Shown: positions 1 to 6,854 of the stretch, one piece after another
How positions within the stretch are numbered: the stretch's first letter is position 1
Layout: each line of letters opens with the position of its first letter
Source: Oscillochloris sp.
Lineage (GTDB): Bacteria > Chloroflexota > Chloroflexia > Chloroflexales > Chloroflexaceae
DNA: 32,902 nucleotides
Assembly: GCA_012032775.1 (NCBI GenBank)
Contig: JAAUQO010000051.1
Span: 1-32,902 of the forward strand
Direction of reading: 5' to 3'
The notes under the pieces: generated by a model
The model's input: only the letters and a program-made list of their open reading frames with translations
Database searches by the model: none
Told to the model about the DNA's origin: nothing
Position numbers and translations under genes: made by a program

Positions 1-225
1 CGCAACACCAGTCGTACCTGTGCCGTGTGCGGCCATTGCGCGCAAGCGAACCGGGTTGATCAGTCCCATTTCAGGTGTCTCCAATGCGGCCATACCGCTG
101 CCGCAGACACGAACGCTGCCGTGAATATCGCGTGTCGGGCCGCCCGTCAGACGGCCTATGGTGCTGCGTCGCCTCCGGGCGAAGGAGCAAGCACAAGCCC
201 AGCAGCTTTAGCGCTGGGTTCTTGA
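1..225 (+). CDS. tnpB: TnpB C-terminal fragment (IS200/IS605 family), 5' end outside window
   Basis: The frame is open from the window edge to a TGA at 223-225, so only the last 74 residues are seen. They hold two CxxC pairs (C-A-V-C and C-L-Q-C), the zinc ribbon inserted in the RuvC domain of TnpB. This is followed by A-D-T-N-A-A-V-N-I, the final RuvC motif, whose Asp is catalytic. TnpB is the RNA-guided nuclease carried by IS200/IS605 and IS607 elements and the ancestor of Cas12. The tail after the motif is low-complexity and is read from DNA that also encodes the 3' part of the guide (omega) RNA in this family. Whether the rest of the gene or a TnpA partner exists cannot be seen here. Confidence 0.9.
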   Translation, partial: RNTSRTCAVCGHCAQANRVDQSHFRCLQCGHTAAADTNAAVNIACRAARQTAYGAASPPGEGASTSPAALALGS

Positions 226-230
226 CTGCT
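1..230 (+). mobile_element. Right end of an IS200/IS605-type element
   Basis: The 3' end of tnpB runs directly into an imperfect hairpin, CCCAGC (198-203) with GCTGGG (213-218), just before the stop codon. IS200/IS605 elements end in such subterminal hairpins rather than in inverted repeats, and the same bases form the 3' end of the omega RNA. The exact cleavage site cannot be fixed without an empty site or another copy; about 225-230 is inferred. Confidence 0.6.
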
Positions 231-232
231 CC

Positions 233-263
233 GTGGTTTTGGCGGCAAAATCGCCAAAACCAC
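233..263. terminator. Perfect 12-bp hairpin between convergent tnpB and SDR genes
   Basis: GTGGTTTTGGCG (233-244) pairs perfectly with CGCCAAAACCAC (252-263) around a 7-base loop. It lies between the ends of two convergent genes, so it may stop transcription from both sides, although no clear T-run follows. Its GGTTTTGGCGGC core recurs in the intergenic repeats near 4440 and 21046, so it may instead be a member of that dispersed family. Confidence 0.55.
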
Positions 264-279
264 AGACTGTACGGCCCAC

Positions 280-1242
280 TCAGGCATGTGCGCCGGCAGT
301 CGGCATTGCGGCCGGGGTGCGGTTCCAGGCCACCGTGGCGGCAACCGCCTCGCGCAGGGCTGTCGGCTGGAGGCCGAAGGCATTTGTGAAGGCGCTGCTG
401 TCCATCACAAAGGGTTGCTTGAACTCGTAGAGCATCTCAACGGTTTCGCCCGCCCCAGGATTGAATAATCCCATGATGCTGAGGATCAATGCACCGCTGC
501 CGCGCACCTTGACCGGCCGGCCGATCTCCGCTGCGATCAGATCCACCAGTTCGCGCTGTGTCAGCGGCGGCGGGGTCGGAACATGCCAGGCCCGGCCCAA
601 TCCTGTGTCGTTGGTGCCGAGGATGGCCAGGGCGCGGCCGAAATCCGGCAGGTAGGTGAAGCTGTGGGGCTGATCGAGCCGCCCGAGCATGTTGACCGTC
701 TTACCGGCGAGGGCCGGTTGGTAGATCATTCCGGCAGTGATCGGCTCGTAGGGGCCGTAGAAATCCGAGCCGCGCGCACTTGCCGCGCGCACATCGCCCC
801 GTGCGTGGGCCGCGAAGAGTGCTTCGGTCATGGCTTGCCGGGTGCGTCCCTTGCGAGTATGGGCGGCATAGGGCGTATTCTCTGTCAGTACCCGGCCTTG
901 TGGGTCGCCGTACATATACAGATTCTCGGCCACAATCAACTTCGCGCCGCTGCGCATCACCCCGCGCAGAATACTCTCCTGCAAGGCCGGAAACTCTTCC
1001 GGCCAACGGTGATACGCCGGTTGAGCGCACTGATAGACCGCTGCTGCGCCCTGGGTAAGTTCGGCCACTTGCTCGGAGTTGCCGGCGTCGCCGCGCCGAA
1101 TTTCGACGCCGGCCGGTGCGTAAGGCGCCTTACCGCTGCGACTGATCATCGTTACCGCCTGGCCCTGATCCACCAGTGCCTGAGCCGTCCAACTGCCGAG
1201 CGGGCCGGTGCCGAAAACAACGTGGCGTTCGTGCTGATTCAT
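280..1242 (-). CDS. NAD-dependent epimerase/dehydratase family protein (atypical extended SDR)
   Basis: A 320-residue protein with an N-terminal Rossmann fold (VVFGTGPLGSW, residues 8-18) that binds NAD(P). The SDFYGPY segment in the middle is typical of the extended SDR family. The usual Tyr-x-x-x-Lys catalytic pair is not obvious: after LYMYG the helix reads KGRTRQAMTEALF, so this belongs to the atypical group annotated only as epimerase/dehydratase. The substrate is unknown. I chose the ATG at 1242 because AGGAG lies 7 bases upstream and the fold starts immediately; a longer in-frame extension to 1431 would run through the promoter and operator. The gene is divergent from hyi and convergent with tnpB. 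Confidence 0.85.
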   Translation of the reverse strand: MNQHERHVVFGTGPLGSWTAQALVDQGQAVTMISRSGKAPYAPAGVEIRRGDAGNSEQVAELTQGAAAVYQCAQPAYHRWPEEFPALQESILRGVMRSGAKLIVAENLYMYGDPQGRVLTENTPYAAHTRKGRTRQAMTEALFAAHARGDVRAASARGSDFYGPYEPITAGMIYQPALAGKTVNMLGRLDQPHSFTYLPDFGRALAILGTNDTGLGRAWHVPTPPPLTQRELVDLIAAEIGRPVKVRGSGALILSIMGLFNPGAGETVEMLYEFKQPFVMDSSAFTNAFGLQPTALREAVAATVAWNRTPAAMPTAGAHA

Positions 1243-1254
1243 GGTCTTGCTCCT

Positions 1255-1308
1255 ACTTTGTCTGTTCATCTGAACAAAGTATAGAGCCTGACACAATGGC
1301 AGAGTCAA
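1255..1308 (-). promoter_or_regulatory. Promoter and overlapping operator-like dyad of the SDR gene
   Basis: On the minus strand TTGACT (1303-1308) and TATACT (1278-1283) form a -35/-10 pair with a slightly long 19-base spacer. The -10 box runs into a dyad: ACTTTGT (1255-1261) with ACAAAGT (1274-1280), and inside it GTTCA (1264-1268) with TGAAC (1271-1275). A repressor bound here would cover the -10 and start site. No regulator gene lies next to it. Confidence 0.6.
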
Positions 1309-1320
1309 GAGGCTGTTTAA

Positions 1321-1348
1321 TGCAAAATGCGAAATTAGAATGCGAAAT
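1321..1348. repeat. AATGCGAAAT intergenic repeat
   Basis: Two copies of AATGCGAAAT (1326-1335 and 1339-1348) preceded by TGCAAA. The same motif occurs at 17846-17854 and as a tandem at 20995-21015; an inverted copy is at 21239-21251. All lie in upstream intergenic DNA. Confidence 0.6.
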
Positions 1349-1476
1349 ACCGTCAGTTTCGGCGTATGCACACTGTTGCAGCAATCCCGGCTGAATCCAC
1401 GATCGCAGGAATCGGCTATCATAGGCTGCACACTGCCAACAATGGTTCGTCGTCACGCGATCGATGAGGAAGCAGC

Positions 1477-2262
1477 ATGCCGCGTTTCGCCGCCAATCTT
1501 TCGCTGTTATTCACGGAAGCGCCGTTGATCGAGCGATTCGAGCGGGCGGCCGCTGCCAGTTTTACTCGGGTCGAGATTCAGTTTCCGTACGAGTTGGCGC
1601 CCAAGGCGTTTGCGGCGGCTTTGGCACGCAATAAGCAGGAACTGGTGTTATTTAACCTGCCGGCCGGTGATTGGGCGGCCGGCGATCGTGGGATCGCCGC
1701 GCACCCCGAGCGGGTTGACGCATTCCGGGCCGGTGTGCAACAGGCGATTGGATTGGCGCGTGAAGTAGGTTGCCCGCGCCTGAACCTGCTGGCCGGGTTG
1801 CGCGATCCGCGGCTACCGCTTGATGCGCAGCGGCGCACCCTGCGCGATAATATCCGCTACGCCGCCGAAGCTCTGGCGCAACATCATCTGACGCTTGTGA
1901 TCGAAGCGCTAAATCAGTACGATCTACCGGGGTTTTTGCTCAGCAGTTCGCATGAATCCCTTGGTTTGATCGCCGCCGTCGGTCGGCCGAATGTTCGGCT
2001 GCAATACGATGTTTACCACATGCAACGCGGTGAAGGCGAACTGGCCGGTACGATCGCACGCAACCTCGACCGGATTGGTCATATTCAGATCGCCGACAAT
2101 CCCGGCCGCCACGAACCCGGCAGCGGCGAGATCAATTTCCGCTTCCTGTTGCCCTATCTCGATACGATCGGCTACGACGGCATCGTCAGTCTGGAATACA
2201 TCCCCGCCGGTGATACCCTGGCCGGCTTGGGCTGGCTGGAAGAACATGGGCTGACATTATGA
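1477..2262 (+). CDS. hyi: Hydroxypyruvate isomerase (AP-endonuclease-2-type TIM barrel)
   Basis: A 261-residue TIM-barrel protein that should interconvert hydroxypyruvate and tartronate semialdehyde in glyoxylate metabolism. The four metal and substrate ligands of the family stand at E143 (VIEALNQYD), D178 (QYDVYH), Q204 (HIQIAD) and E240 (SLEY); by my recollection these are the same positions as in the E. coli enzyme. The length is normal and the protein is complete. The ATG at 1477 has GAGGAA about 7 bases upstream; a weak TATCAT box (1417-1422) is the only promoter hint. No glyoxylate carboligase or tartronate semialdehyde reductase is nearby, so the exact pathway is not shown. Related sugar isomerases of the same fold are the main alternative. 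Confidence 0.88.
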   Translation: MPRFAANLSLLFTEAPLIERFERAAAASFTRVEIQFPYELAPKAFAAALARNKQELVLFNLPAGDWAAGDRGIAAHPERVDAFRAGVQQAIGLAREVGCPRLNLLAGLRDPRLPLDAQRRTLRDNIRYAAEALAQHHLTLVIEALNQYDLPGFLLSSSHESLGLIAAVGRPNVRLQYDVYHMQRGEGELAGTIARNLDRIGHIQIADNPGRHEPGSGEINFRFLLPYLDTIGYDGIVSLEYIPAGDTLAGLGWLEEHGLTL

Positions 2263-2315
2263 GCCGTGAGATGTGTGAGGTTCACGCCTTCGGCTGATGC
2301 CCGCCAGCGGACACA

Positions 2316-2324
2316 TGGTAGACT
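2316..2324 (+). promoter_or_regulatory. Extended -10 promoter upstream of the LmbE gene
   Basis: TGG (2316-2318) followed by TAGACT (2319-2324) fits an extended -10 element about 48 bases before the start codon. No convincing -35 box is seen. Very similar TGGTATGAT elements precede the arginase and ygfZ genes. Confidence 0.4.
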
Positions 2325-2371
2325 GAAAAAGATTGTGTATTTTTTCTGTGATCAGGTTGGAGGATGTACTT

Positions 2372-3109
2372 ATGAGTGAGCAGCAGACCGACGATCGCCG
2401 CACAGCCCTGGTGGTGGTTTCTCACCACGACGACGCTGAGTTCGGCTGTGGCGGGACGATCGCGGCATGGGCCGCCGAGGGTTGGCAGGTAACCCTGGTG
2501 ATCTGCACCGATGGTGGGTCGGGCGGCCCCGACGATGCTCAGGATGTCGGGCCGGAAGCCCGGCGCAAGATCAGCGAAACCCGCAAGGCCGAGCAGCGGG
2601 CCGCCGCCAAAGAGCTTGGGATTGCCGAGGTGGTGTTTCTCGATCTGCGTGACGGCGAGTTGGAGCCGAATATTGCGCTACGGCGCGAAATCGTTCGCCA
2701 GATCCGGCGCACCAAAGCCTACCGGCTTGTCTGCCAGTCGCCCGACCGCACCTGGACGCCGAACTATATGATCGGTCGCTATCACCCCGATCATCTGGCG
2801 GCGGGAACTGCGGCGATCGCGGCGGTGTACCCGGCGGCCCAGAATGCCTGGGATTTCCCGGATCTGCTGGCCGAGGGTTTGCAGCCGAGCCGGGTGCGCG
2901 AGTTGTATGTGATGGGCGCGCCGGTGGCCAATTTCGCAGTCGATATTTCGGCTACGATCGAAGCGAAGCTGGCTGCATTGCGCTGCCATGTCAGCCAACT
3001 CGGCGAAGATCAGACCAAGCTGGCCGAACGAATCCGCGAATGGGCTGCGGAGCGCGGCAAAGATTTCGAGTTCGCAATGGCCGAGACTTTCCATAAGGTC
3101 GAGAACTAG
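2372..3109 (+). CDS. PIG-L / LmbE family N-acetylglucosaminyl deacetylase-like protein
   Basis: A 245-residue zinc hydrolase of the LmbE/PIG-L fold, which removes acetyl groups from N-acetylglucosamine-type conjugates (BshB in bacillithiol and MshB in mycothiol synthesis are members). The first motif reads SHHDDAEFGCGG (residues 17-28), with H18 and D21 as zinc ligands and D20 as the likely general base; the proline usual between the His and the Asp pair is replaced by His. The third zinc ligand is H141 in YHPDH. I chose the ATG at 2372 because GGAGG ends 8 bases upstream; an in-frame TTG at 2333 lacks such a site. No thiol-synthesis glycosyltransferase is adjacent, so the substrate is unknown. 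Confidence 0.85.
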   Translation: MSEQQTDDRRTALVVVSHHDDAEFGCGGTIAAWAAEGWQVTLVICTDGGSGGPDDAQDVGPEARRKISETRKAEQRAAAKELGIAEVVFLDLRDGELEPNIALRREIVRQIRRTKAYRLVCQSPDRTWTPNYMIGRYHPDHLAAGTAAIAAVYPAAQNAWDFPDLLAEGLQPSRVRELYVMGAPVANFAVDISATIEAKLAALRCHVSQLGEDQTKLAERIREWAAERGKDFEFAMAETFHKVEN

Positions 3110-3126
3110 CACCACCGATCCTTGGT

Positions 3127-3150
3127 AAGGGCGGGGCATGCTCCGCCCTT
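3127..3150. repeat. REP-like palindrome between LmbE and hydrolase genes
   Basis: AAGGGCGG (3127-3134) pairs with CCGCCCTT (3143-3150) around a GCATGC-containing centre. It lies between two same-direction genes and can act as a terminator for the first or as a stabilising hairpin. It is built like the hairpin at 24509-24536. Confidence 0.5.
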
Positions 3151-3172
3151 TCGGAATCCGGCAGGAGAATGT

Positions 3173-4051
3173 ATGAGCACCGTCGAGCATCGCTACCTGA
3201 CGATCAATAACATTCGTATGCACTGTGCTGTGGCCGGTGACGGCCAACTGGTGCTGTTGTTGCACGGCTTCCCCGAGTTCTGGTATTCGTGGCGACACCA
3301 GATCGCCGCACTTGCGCCACATGTGTTTGTGGCTGCGCCCGATCAACGCGGCTACAACGAAACCGATCGGCCCGGTTGGGGCTATTCGATCGATGTGCTG
3401 GTGGCCGATGTGCTTGAATTGATCGCCGCGCTCGGCTACGAGCGGGCAACCCTTGTCGGGCATGATTGGGGCGGCGCGGTTGCCTGGGCCACGGCGATCA
3501 CTGCGCCGCACCGGATCGAGCGGCTGGCGATCCTGAATACGCCGCACCCGGCGGTATTTATGAAGCACCTGCGCAACAACCCGCGCCAGATGCGCCGTAG
3601 TTCGTATATGGGCTTTTTTGTGTTGCCGTTCTTGCCGGAACTCGCTTTGCGCGCCAACGACTATGCCCTGATCGAGCGGGTGTTGCAGCCGGCCGATCCG
3701 CATAATCCGAACTTCGATCGTGGCGCGATCGCGCATTTCAAGGATGCGATCAGCAAGCCCGGCGCACTCACCGCGACTTTGAACTGGTATCGCGCCGCAG
3801 CCCGCCAGGGTGGCGGTGGTTTATTTAGCGGCACCGGCATGCGGGTGAAGATGCCGACCTTGCTGATCTGGGGTGAGAAAGATCCCTTCCTGGGGGTGGA
3901 AATGGCCGCCGACGCCGGTGCCTACTGCGACAATCTGACGATCGAGCGCATTCCCGGCGTCGGCCATTGGGTACAGCAAGAAGCGCCCGATCGGGTGAGT
4001 CGGTTGTTACGGCAATTCATCCAGACGCCGGTGTCAACAATTCGACCCTAG
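3173..4051 (+). CDS. Alpha/beta hydrolase, probable epoxide hydrolase
   Basis: A 292-residue alpha/beta hydrolase. The oxyanion motif HGFP (31-34) sits in a classic epoxide-hydrolase context ending in SWRHQI. The nucleophile is D98 in GHDWGG, the charge-relay acid D237 in WGEKDP and the base H265 in GVGHWV. Two cap tyrosines that activate the epoxide are plausible: Y206 in LNWYR, a conserved epoxide-hydrolase motif, and Y145. Fluoroacetate dehalogenase is less likely because the Arg residues that follow its nucleophile are absent. AGGAG lies 5 bases before the ATG at 3173; the longer frame from 3122 crosses the palindrome. The product would be a soluble enzyme converting epoxides to diols; the substrate is not predictable. 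Confidence 0.88.
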   Translation: MSTVEHRYLTINNIRMHCAVAGDGQLVLLLHGFPEFWYSWRHQIAALAPHVFVAAPDQRGYNETDRPGWGYSIDVLVADVLELIAALGYERATLVGHDWGGAVAWATAITAPHRIERLAILNTPHPAVFMKHLRNNPRQMRRSSYMGFFVLPFLPELALRANDYALIERVLQPADPHNPNFDRGAIAHFKDAISKPGALTATLNWYRAAARQGGGGLFSGTGMRVKMPTLLIWGEKDPFLGVEMAADAGAYCDNLTIERIPGVGHWVQQEAPDRVSRLLRQFIQTPVSTIRP

Positions 4052-4068
4052 CCTCCTCAATGCCAATT

Positions 4069-4086
4069 GCCGCATTGTTATGCGGC
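4069..4086. terminator. Hairpin between convergent genes
   Basis: GCCGCAT (4069-4075) pairs with ATGCGGC (4080-4086) around TGTT. It sits where the epoxide hydrolase and the ABM gene converge and overlaps the last codons of the latter, so it may end transcription from either side. Confidence 0.4.
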
Positions 4087-4371
4087 GATCAAATTGTATA
4101 GCACGCGCTCGCGCTTGGCGAGGCGCGGCACAATCTCGCCCTCGATAATCTGCTTGAAGTGGGGCGTCTCGCGATGGACGGCAAGTGCGGCTTCATCGAC
4201 ATAATGTTCGTACAACAGAAAATGCTCGGGGTTCTCACGCCCGCGACAAACATCGAAGCGCGTACAACCCGGCTCCTCGGCAAGGATGATCGGCGCAACC
4301 CGCGCTAATGCCTCGGCCACCGCATCACCCTCGCCGGGCTTACACTCGTACCAGGCCACCAGAACCAGCAT
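4078..4371 (-). CDS. Antibiotic biosynthesis monooxygenase (ABM) domain protein, YgiN-like
   Basis: A 97-residue single-domain protein of the dimeric alpha+beta-barrel (ABM) family, which includes quinol monooxygenase YgiN and heme-degrading enzymes. Typical features are the first strand with V-A-W-Y, then EPGCTRFDV (33-41), the FLLYEHYVDEAAL stretch (51-63) and HRETPHFK (66-73), whose His residues often line the pocket. The ATG at 4371 has GGAGG about 6 bases upstream. It is read in the same direction as the cyclase upstream, but 162 bases separate them. Whether it is a true oxygenase or only binds small molecules cannot be told from sequence. Confidence 0.85.
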   Translation of the reverse strand: MLVLVAWYECKPGEGDAVAEALARVAPIILAEEPGCTRFDVCRGRENPEHFLLYEHYVDEAALAVHRETPHFKQIIEGEIVPRLAKRERVLYNLIAA

Positions 4372-4390
4372 CGGTTACCTCCAGCAGTGT

Positions 4391-4412
4391 AGGATACAAG
4401 ATACAGGATACA
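4391..4412. repeat. Short tandem repeat of GGATACA(A)
   Basis: GGATACAA, GATACA and GGATACAA follow one another in the gap between the ABM and cyclase genes. Such short tandem runs are common in intergenic DNA of some bacteria; a second one of a different unit lies at 23377-23430. Confidence 0.5.
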
Positions 4413-4439
4413 AGCGGATCGGGTTGTGGAAAAGTCTGT

Positions 4440-4460
4440 TTTTCGGCTGATTTTGGCGAC
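4440..4460. repeat. Dispersed intergenic repeat, copy B
   Basis: This 21-base stretch differs at two positions from 21046-21066. Its core TTTTGGCG is followed by a partly complementary CGCCGAAA, so it can fold. The hairpin at 233-263 shares the same core. Confidence 0.5.
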
Positions 4461-4533
4461 GAAGCCGCCGAAACCAACCGAATGGGTAGCGTTTTTCGCG
4501 TCACCGCGTAAATCCTGTTACGGTATCACCCGC

Positions 4534-6117
4534 TCATACTCCCACACCCACAATCCGTTCCTGTCCGTTTACCCGCGGCCGCGCGACCGGCGCATAGATC
4601 GCGATTGCCTGGGTTTTGCCTTTTACTTGCACTGCGCCAAGGGCTTCAAGCGGGACGGTGTTGGGCGGCAACAATTTCATGGTCTGTTCGCTAAACAGGA
4701 TCGCACGACCATATTCTTTGGTCAGGGCTTGCAGACGGGCGGCGAGATTGACCGGATCGCCGATCACCGTGTACTCCATGCGTTCGTTGCCGCCGATATT
4801 GCCCGCCACCACTTCGCCTGAGGCGATCCCGATGCCGATCGCCAATTCCGGCAGACCGAGCGCCCGTTGTTCGGCGTTGAATTCATGCAAGGCCCGGCGC
4901 ATGCCGGCTGCCGCCCGTAAGGCGCGCATGGCGTGATCCTGATGCTGGATCGGTGCGCCGAAGATCGCCAGCAATGAGTCGCCGCCGAATTTATTCACCA
5001 ATCCGCCGGCCGCACTGATCGCCGCTACCATGCGGGTGAAGTAACGATTGAGGATATCCACAACTTGCGGCGCAGGCAATTGCTCGCTCAACGTCGTAAA
5101 ATCACGAATGTCGGCGAAGAGCATGGTGGCTGGGGTTTGTTCGCCGCCGAGGGCCGCGCCGCGCGCCAGAACCTGATCGGCGACTTCGCGACTGACGTAG
5201 CGCCCGAACAGATCGCGCATGCGTTGGCCTTGTTCGACCTGGGCAACCATGCGGTTGAAGTCGGCCGAAAGCGCGCTGAGTTCGTCGCTGCCCATCATCG
5301 GCACGCGCGTGCGCAGATCGCCTGCCGCCACCCGATCCATCGCGTCGGTAAGCCGGCGCAGCGGCGCCAGGATGCTCTGCACGCTCAATACTCCCAGCAC
5401 AAGGTTGCTGACGATCGCCACCGCTACCAGAAACAGGAAGGTGCGCTGGAGTTGCGACAACAGGTTCAGCACTTCGTCGGGCGAGTTGGCGATGCCGATG
5501 GCGTTGTTACGGGCCACGGCGCCAAGTACCAACAGCGGCACTAATCCGGTAAGCAACAATATCAGGCTCAGGCGGACGCCGACGGTCAAGCGCCAGGGGC
5601 CGATTTTCGGCAGTACGTCGCTGAGAAAGCGCGGCAGGTGCGGGCGCCAGAATTGTTCGCTGGTAAGAAACACCAGCATCGCAATGGTACTGCCGCCGAT
5701 CACGGCGACACCGAGGAAGGTACGCACAAAGGTGGTGATGTCGCTGGAGAAGAACATTAGCCCGCCCTGGGCAAAAAACAAACCGGCCAGCACCACGGTC
5801 AGCAGGCTGATCACGGCCAGAACCTGTGGATAGCTTGCGGCCCGGCGCTGAATCTCGGGCGGCGCTTCGGCCGATGGTTGCTCACGCTCCCAACGTCGTA
5901 GCGGTTGCGCATACCAGATCATCCCGGCCAGATTGATTACACTGAGGATGCTCATCGTGACGCCGAAGACGGTCCAATCAAGTTGATTGCCGCGCCAGAA
6001 CGACTTATTGGCTTCAAGTGTCTGGATATCGATATAGGCAAAATAAAACAAAACCACCAGGATGCCGACGCTCATGCTCATGAGCGAACCGAGGTAGATG
6101 GTGCGATATGGCTGCAT
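4534..6117 (-). CDS. Membrane-bound class III adenylate cyclase with HAMP domain
   Basis: A 527-residue protein with six predicted membrane helices (about 10-28, 50-69, 98-117, 132-151, 180-202, 228-248), a HAMP linker (about 250-302) and a class III cyclase domain (about 325-510). The metal-binding Asp residues are D336 (FADIRDF) and D380 (FGGDS). The base-recognising pair is K376 and D454 (VIGD), the combination for ATP rather than GTP, and the transition-state residues are N457 and R461 (NLAARLQ). It should therefore make cAMP on the cytoplasmic side in response to a membrane or periplasmic signal passed through HAMP. AGGAGG precedes the ATG. No cAMP-binding protein or partner is seen in the window. 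Confidence 0.92.
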   Translation of the reverse strand: MQPYRTIYLGSLMSMSVGILVVLFYFAYIDIQTLEANKSFWRGNQLDWTVFGVTMSILSVINLAGMIWYAQPLRRWEREQPSAEAPPEIQRRAASYPQVLAVISLLTVVLAGLFFAQGGLMFFSSDITTFVRTFLGVAVIGGSTIAMLVFLTSEQFWRPHLPRFLSDVLPKIGPWRLTVGVRLSLILLLTGLVPLLVLGAVARNNAIGIANSPDEVLNLLSQLQRTFLFLVAVAIVSNLVLGVLSVQSILAPLRRLTDAMDRVAAGDLRTRVPMMGSDELSALSADFNRMVAQVEQGQRMRDLFGRYVSREVADQVLARGAALGGEQTPATMLFADIRDFTTLSEQLPAPQVVDILNRYFTRMVAAISAAGGLVNKFGGDSLLAIFGAPIQHQDHAMRALRAAAGMRRALHEFNAEQRALGLPELAIGIGIASGEVVAGNIGGNERMEYTVIGDPVNLAARLQALTKEYGRAILFSEQTMKLLPPNTVPLEALGAVQVKGKTQAIAIYAPVARPRVNGQERIVGVGV

Positions 6118-6250
6118 GCTGCCTCCTTTTTCGGCGCTCCGGCGCCGGAATGGGTGAGAAAATCAGGTTTGTGGTGGTGTCGGTTGCACGTATCTTGCCG
6201 CTATTGTCTTTGTTCGATGCGTAATGTTACACCGCAGGGCGGGGAGTTTT

Positions 6251-6619
6251 ATGATGGAAACAGATCAGCAGGATGATGACGCCTTCGAGCGCGCCCGGTT
6301 GGAGCGTGAGAGCGAGGTGACTTTTTTTATCGCGAGCGGGCCGGGCGGCCAGCATCGCAATCGAAATGCAACCGGGGTACGCCTGGTTCACCGGCCAAGC
6401 GGGATCACGGTGACGGCGACCGAGCGCCGGTCGCAGGCGGCTAATCTCGATATGGCGTTTGTGCGCTTGGAGCGGCGCTTACGGGCGGCGCAAACCGTGG
6501 CTGCGCCACGTATCGCCACCAAACCGGGCCGAGCGGCACGCGAGACGCAGCGGGCGCAGAAACGCCGCCGCGGCACGATCAAGCAGCTTCGCCGGCGGGT
6601 TACACGCGACGATACGTGA
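6251..6619 (+). CDS. Small release-factor-like protein (RF-1 domain, GGQ motif)
   Basis: A 122-residue protein with the peptidyl-tRNA hydrolysis motif GGQ at residues 32-34 in SGPGGQHRNRN. It lacks the codon-recognition domains of RF1/RF2 and ends in a strongly basic tail (KPGRAARE to KQLRRRV). This layout is that of ArfB/YaeJ-type and related factors, which release peptides from stalled ribosomes or split-off ribosomal particles. The neighbours on the other strand are unrelated. GGGGAG lies 4 bases before the first ATG (6251) and 7 before the second (6254), so either may be used. I do not assign the name arfB, because the usual K-rich tail and the NKT segment after GGQ differ. Confidence 0.85.
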   Translation: MMETDQQDDDAFERARLERESEVTFFIASGPGGQHRNRNATGVRLVHRPSGITVTATERRSQAANLDMAFVRLERRLRAAQTVAAPRIATKPGRAARETQRAQKRRRGTIKQLRRRVTRDDT

Positions 6620-6854
6620 TAGCGGACGTAATCGAGCAGTTCGCCGGCGTTGGAGTTCGCCCCATGGGGGATGCTCGCCTCGGGCGCGAGCCGTTCGAGT
6701 TGGCGCAGCGGTTGTGCGGCGGCGAGCGCTTCAGCGTGCCTGCCGGCCGATTCCCAATCGCCGCGATCGGCGGCCTGTGCTGCGGCGAAAATCGCATCGG
6801 GTTGCCGAGTCCTGGCAGATGCAGTACCTCATTTTGATAACAATGCGGAATCAA
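6620..6854 (-). other. Gap with a protein-like but start-less minus-strand frame
   Basis: No complete gene is seen between the release-factor-like gene and DUF58. On the minus strand a frame opens after a TGA near 6842 and reads an alanine-rich, plausible protein (DRGDWESAGRHAEALAAAQ and onwards) for about 75 residues, then continues antisense to the release-factor gene. It has no good start or ribosome site. It could be the remnant of a gene once following DUF58. A plus-strand frame starting at GTG 6616 overlaps the previous stop but looks less protein-like. Confidence 0.3.

Noticed and set aside
3173..4051. Fluoroacetate dehalogenase or haloalkane dehalogenase
   Set aside because: The carboxylate-binding Arg residues after the nucleophile are missing, while the LNWYR tyrosine motif of epoxide hydrolases is present.
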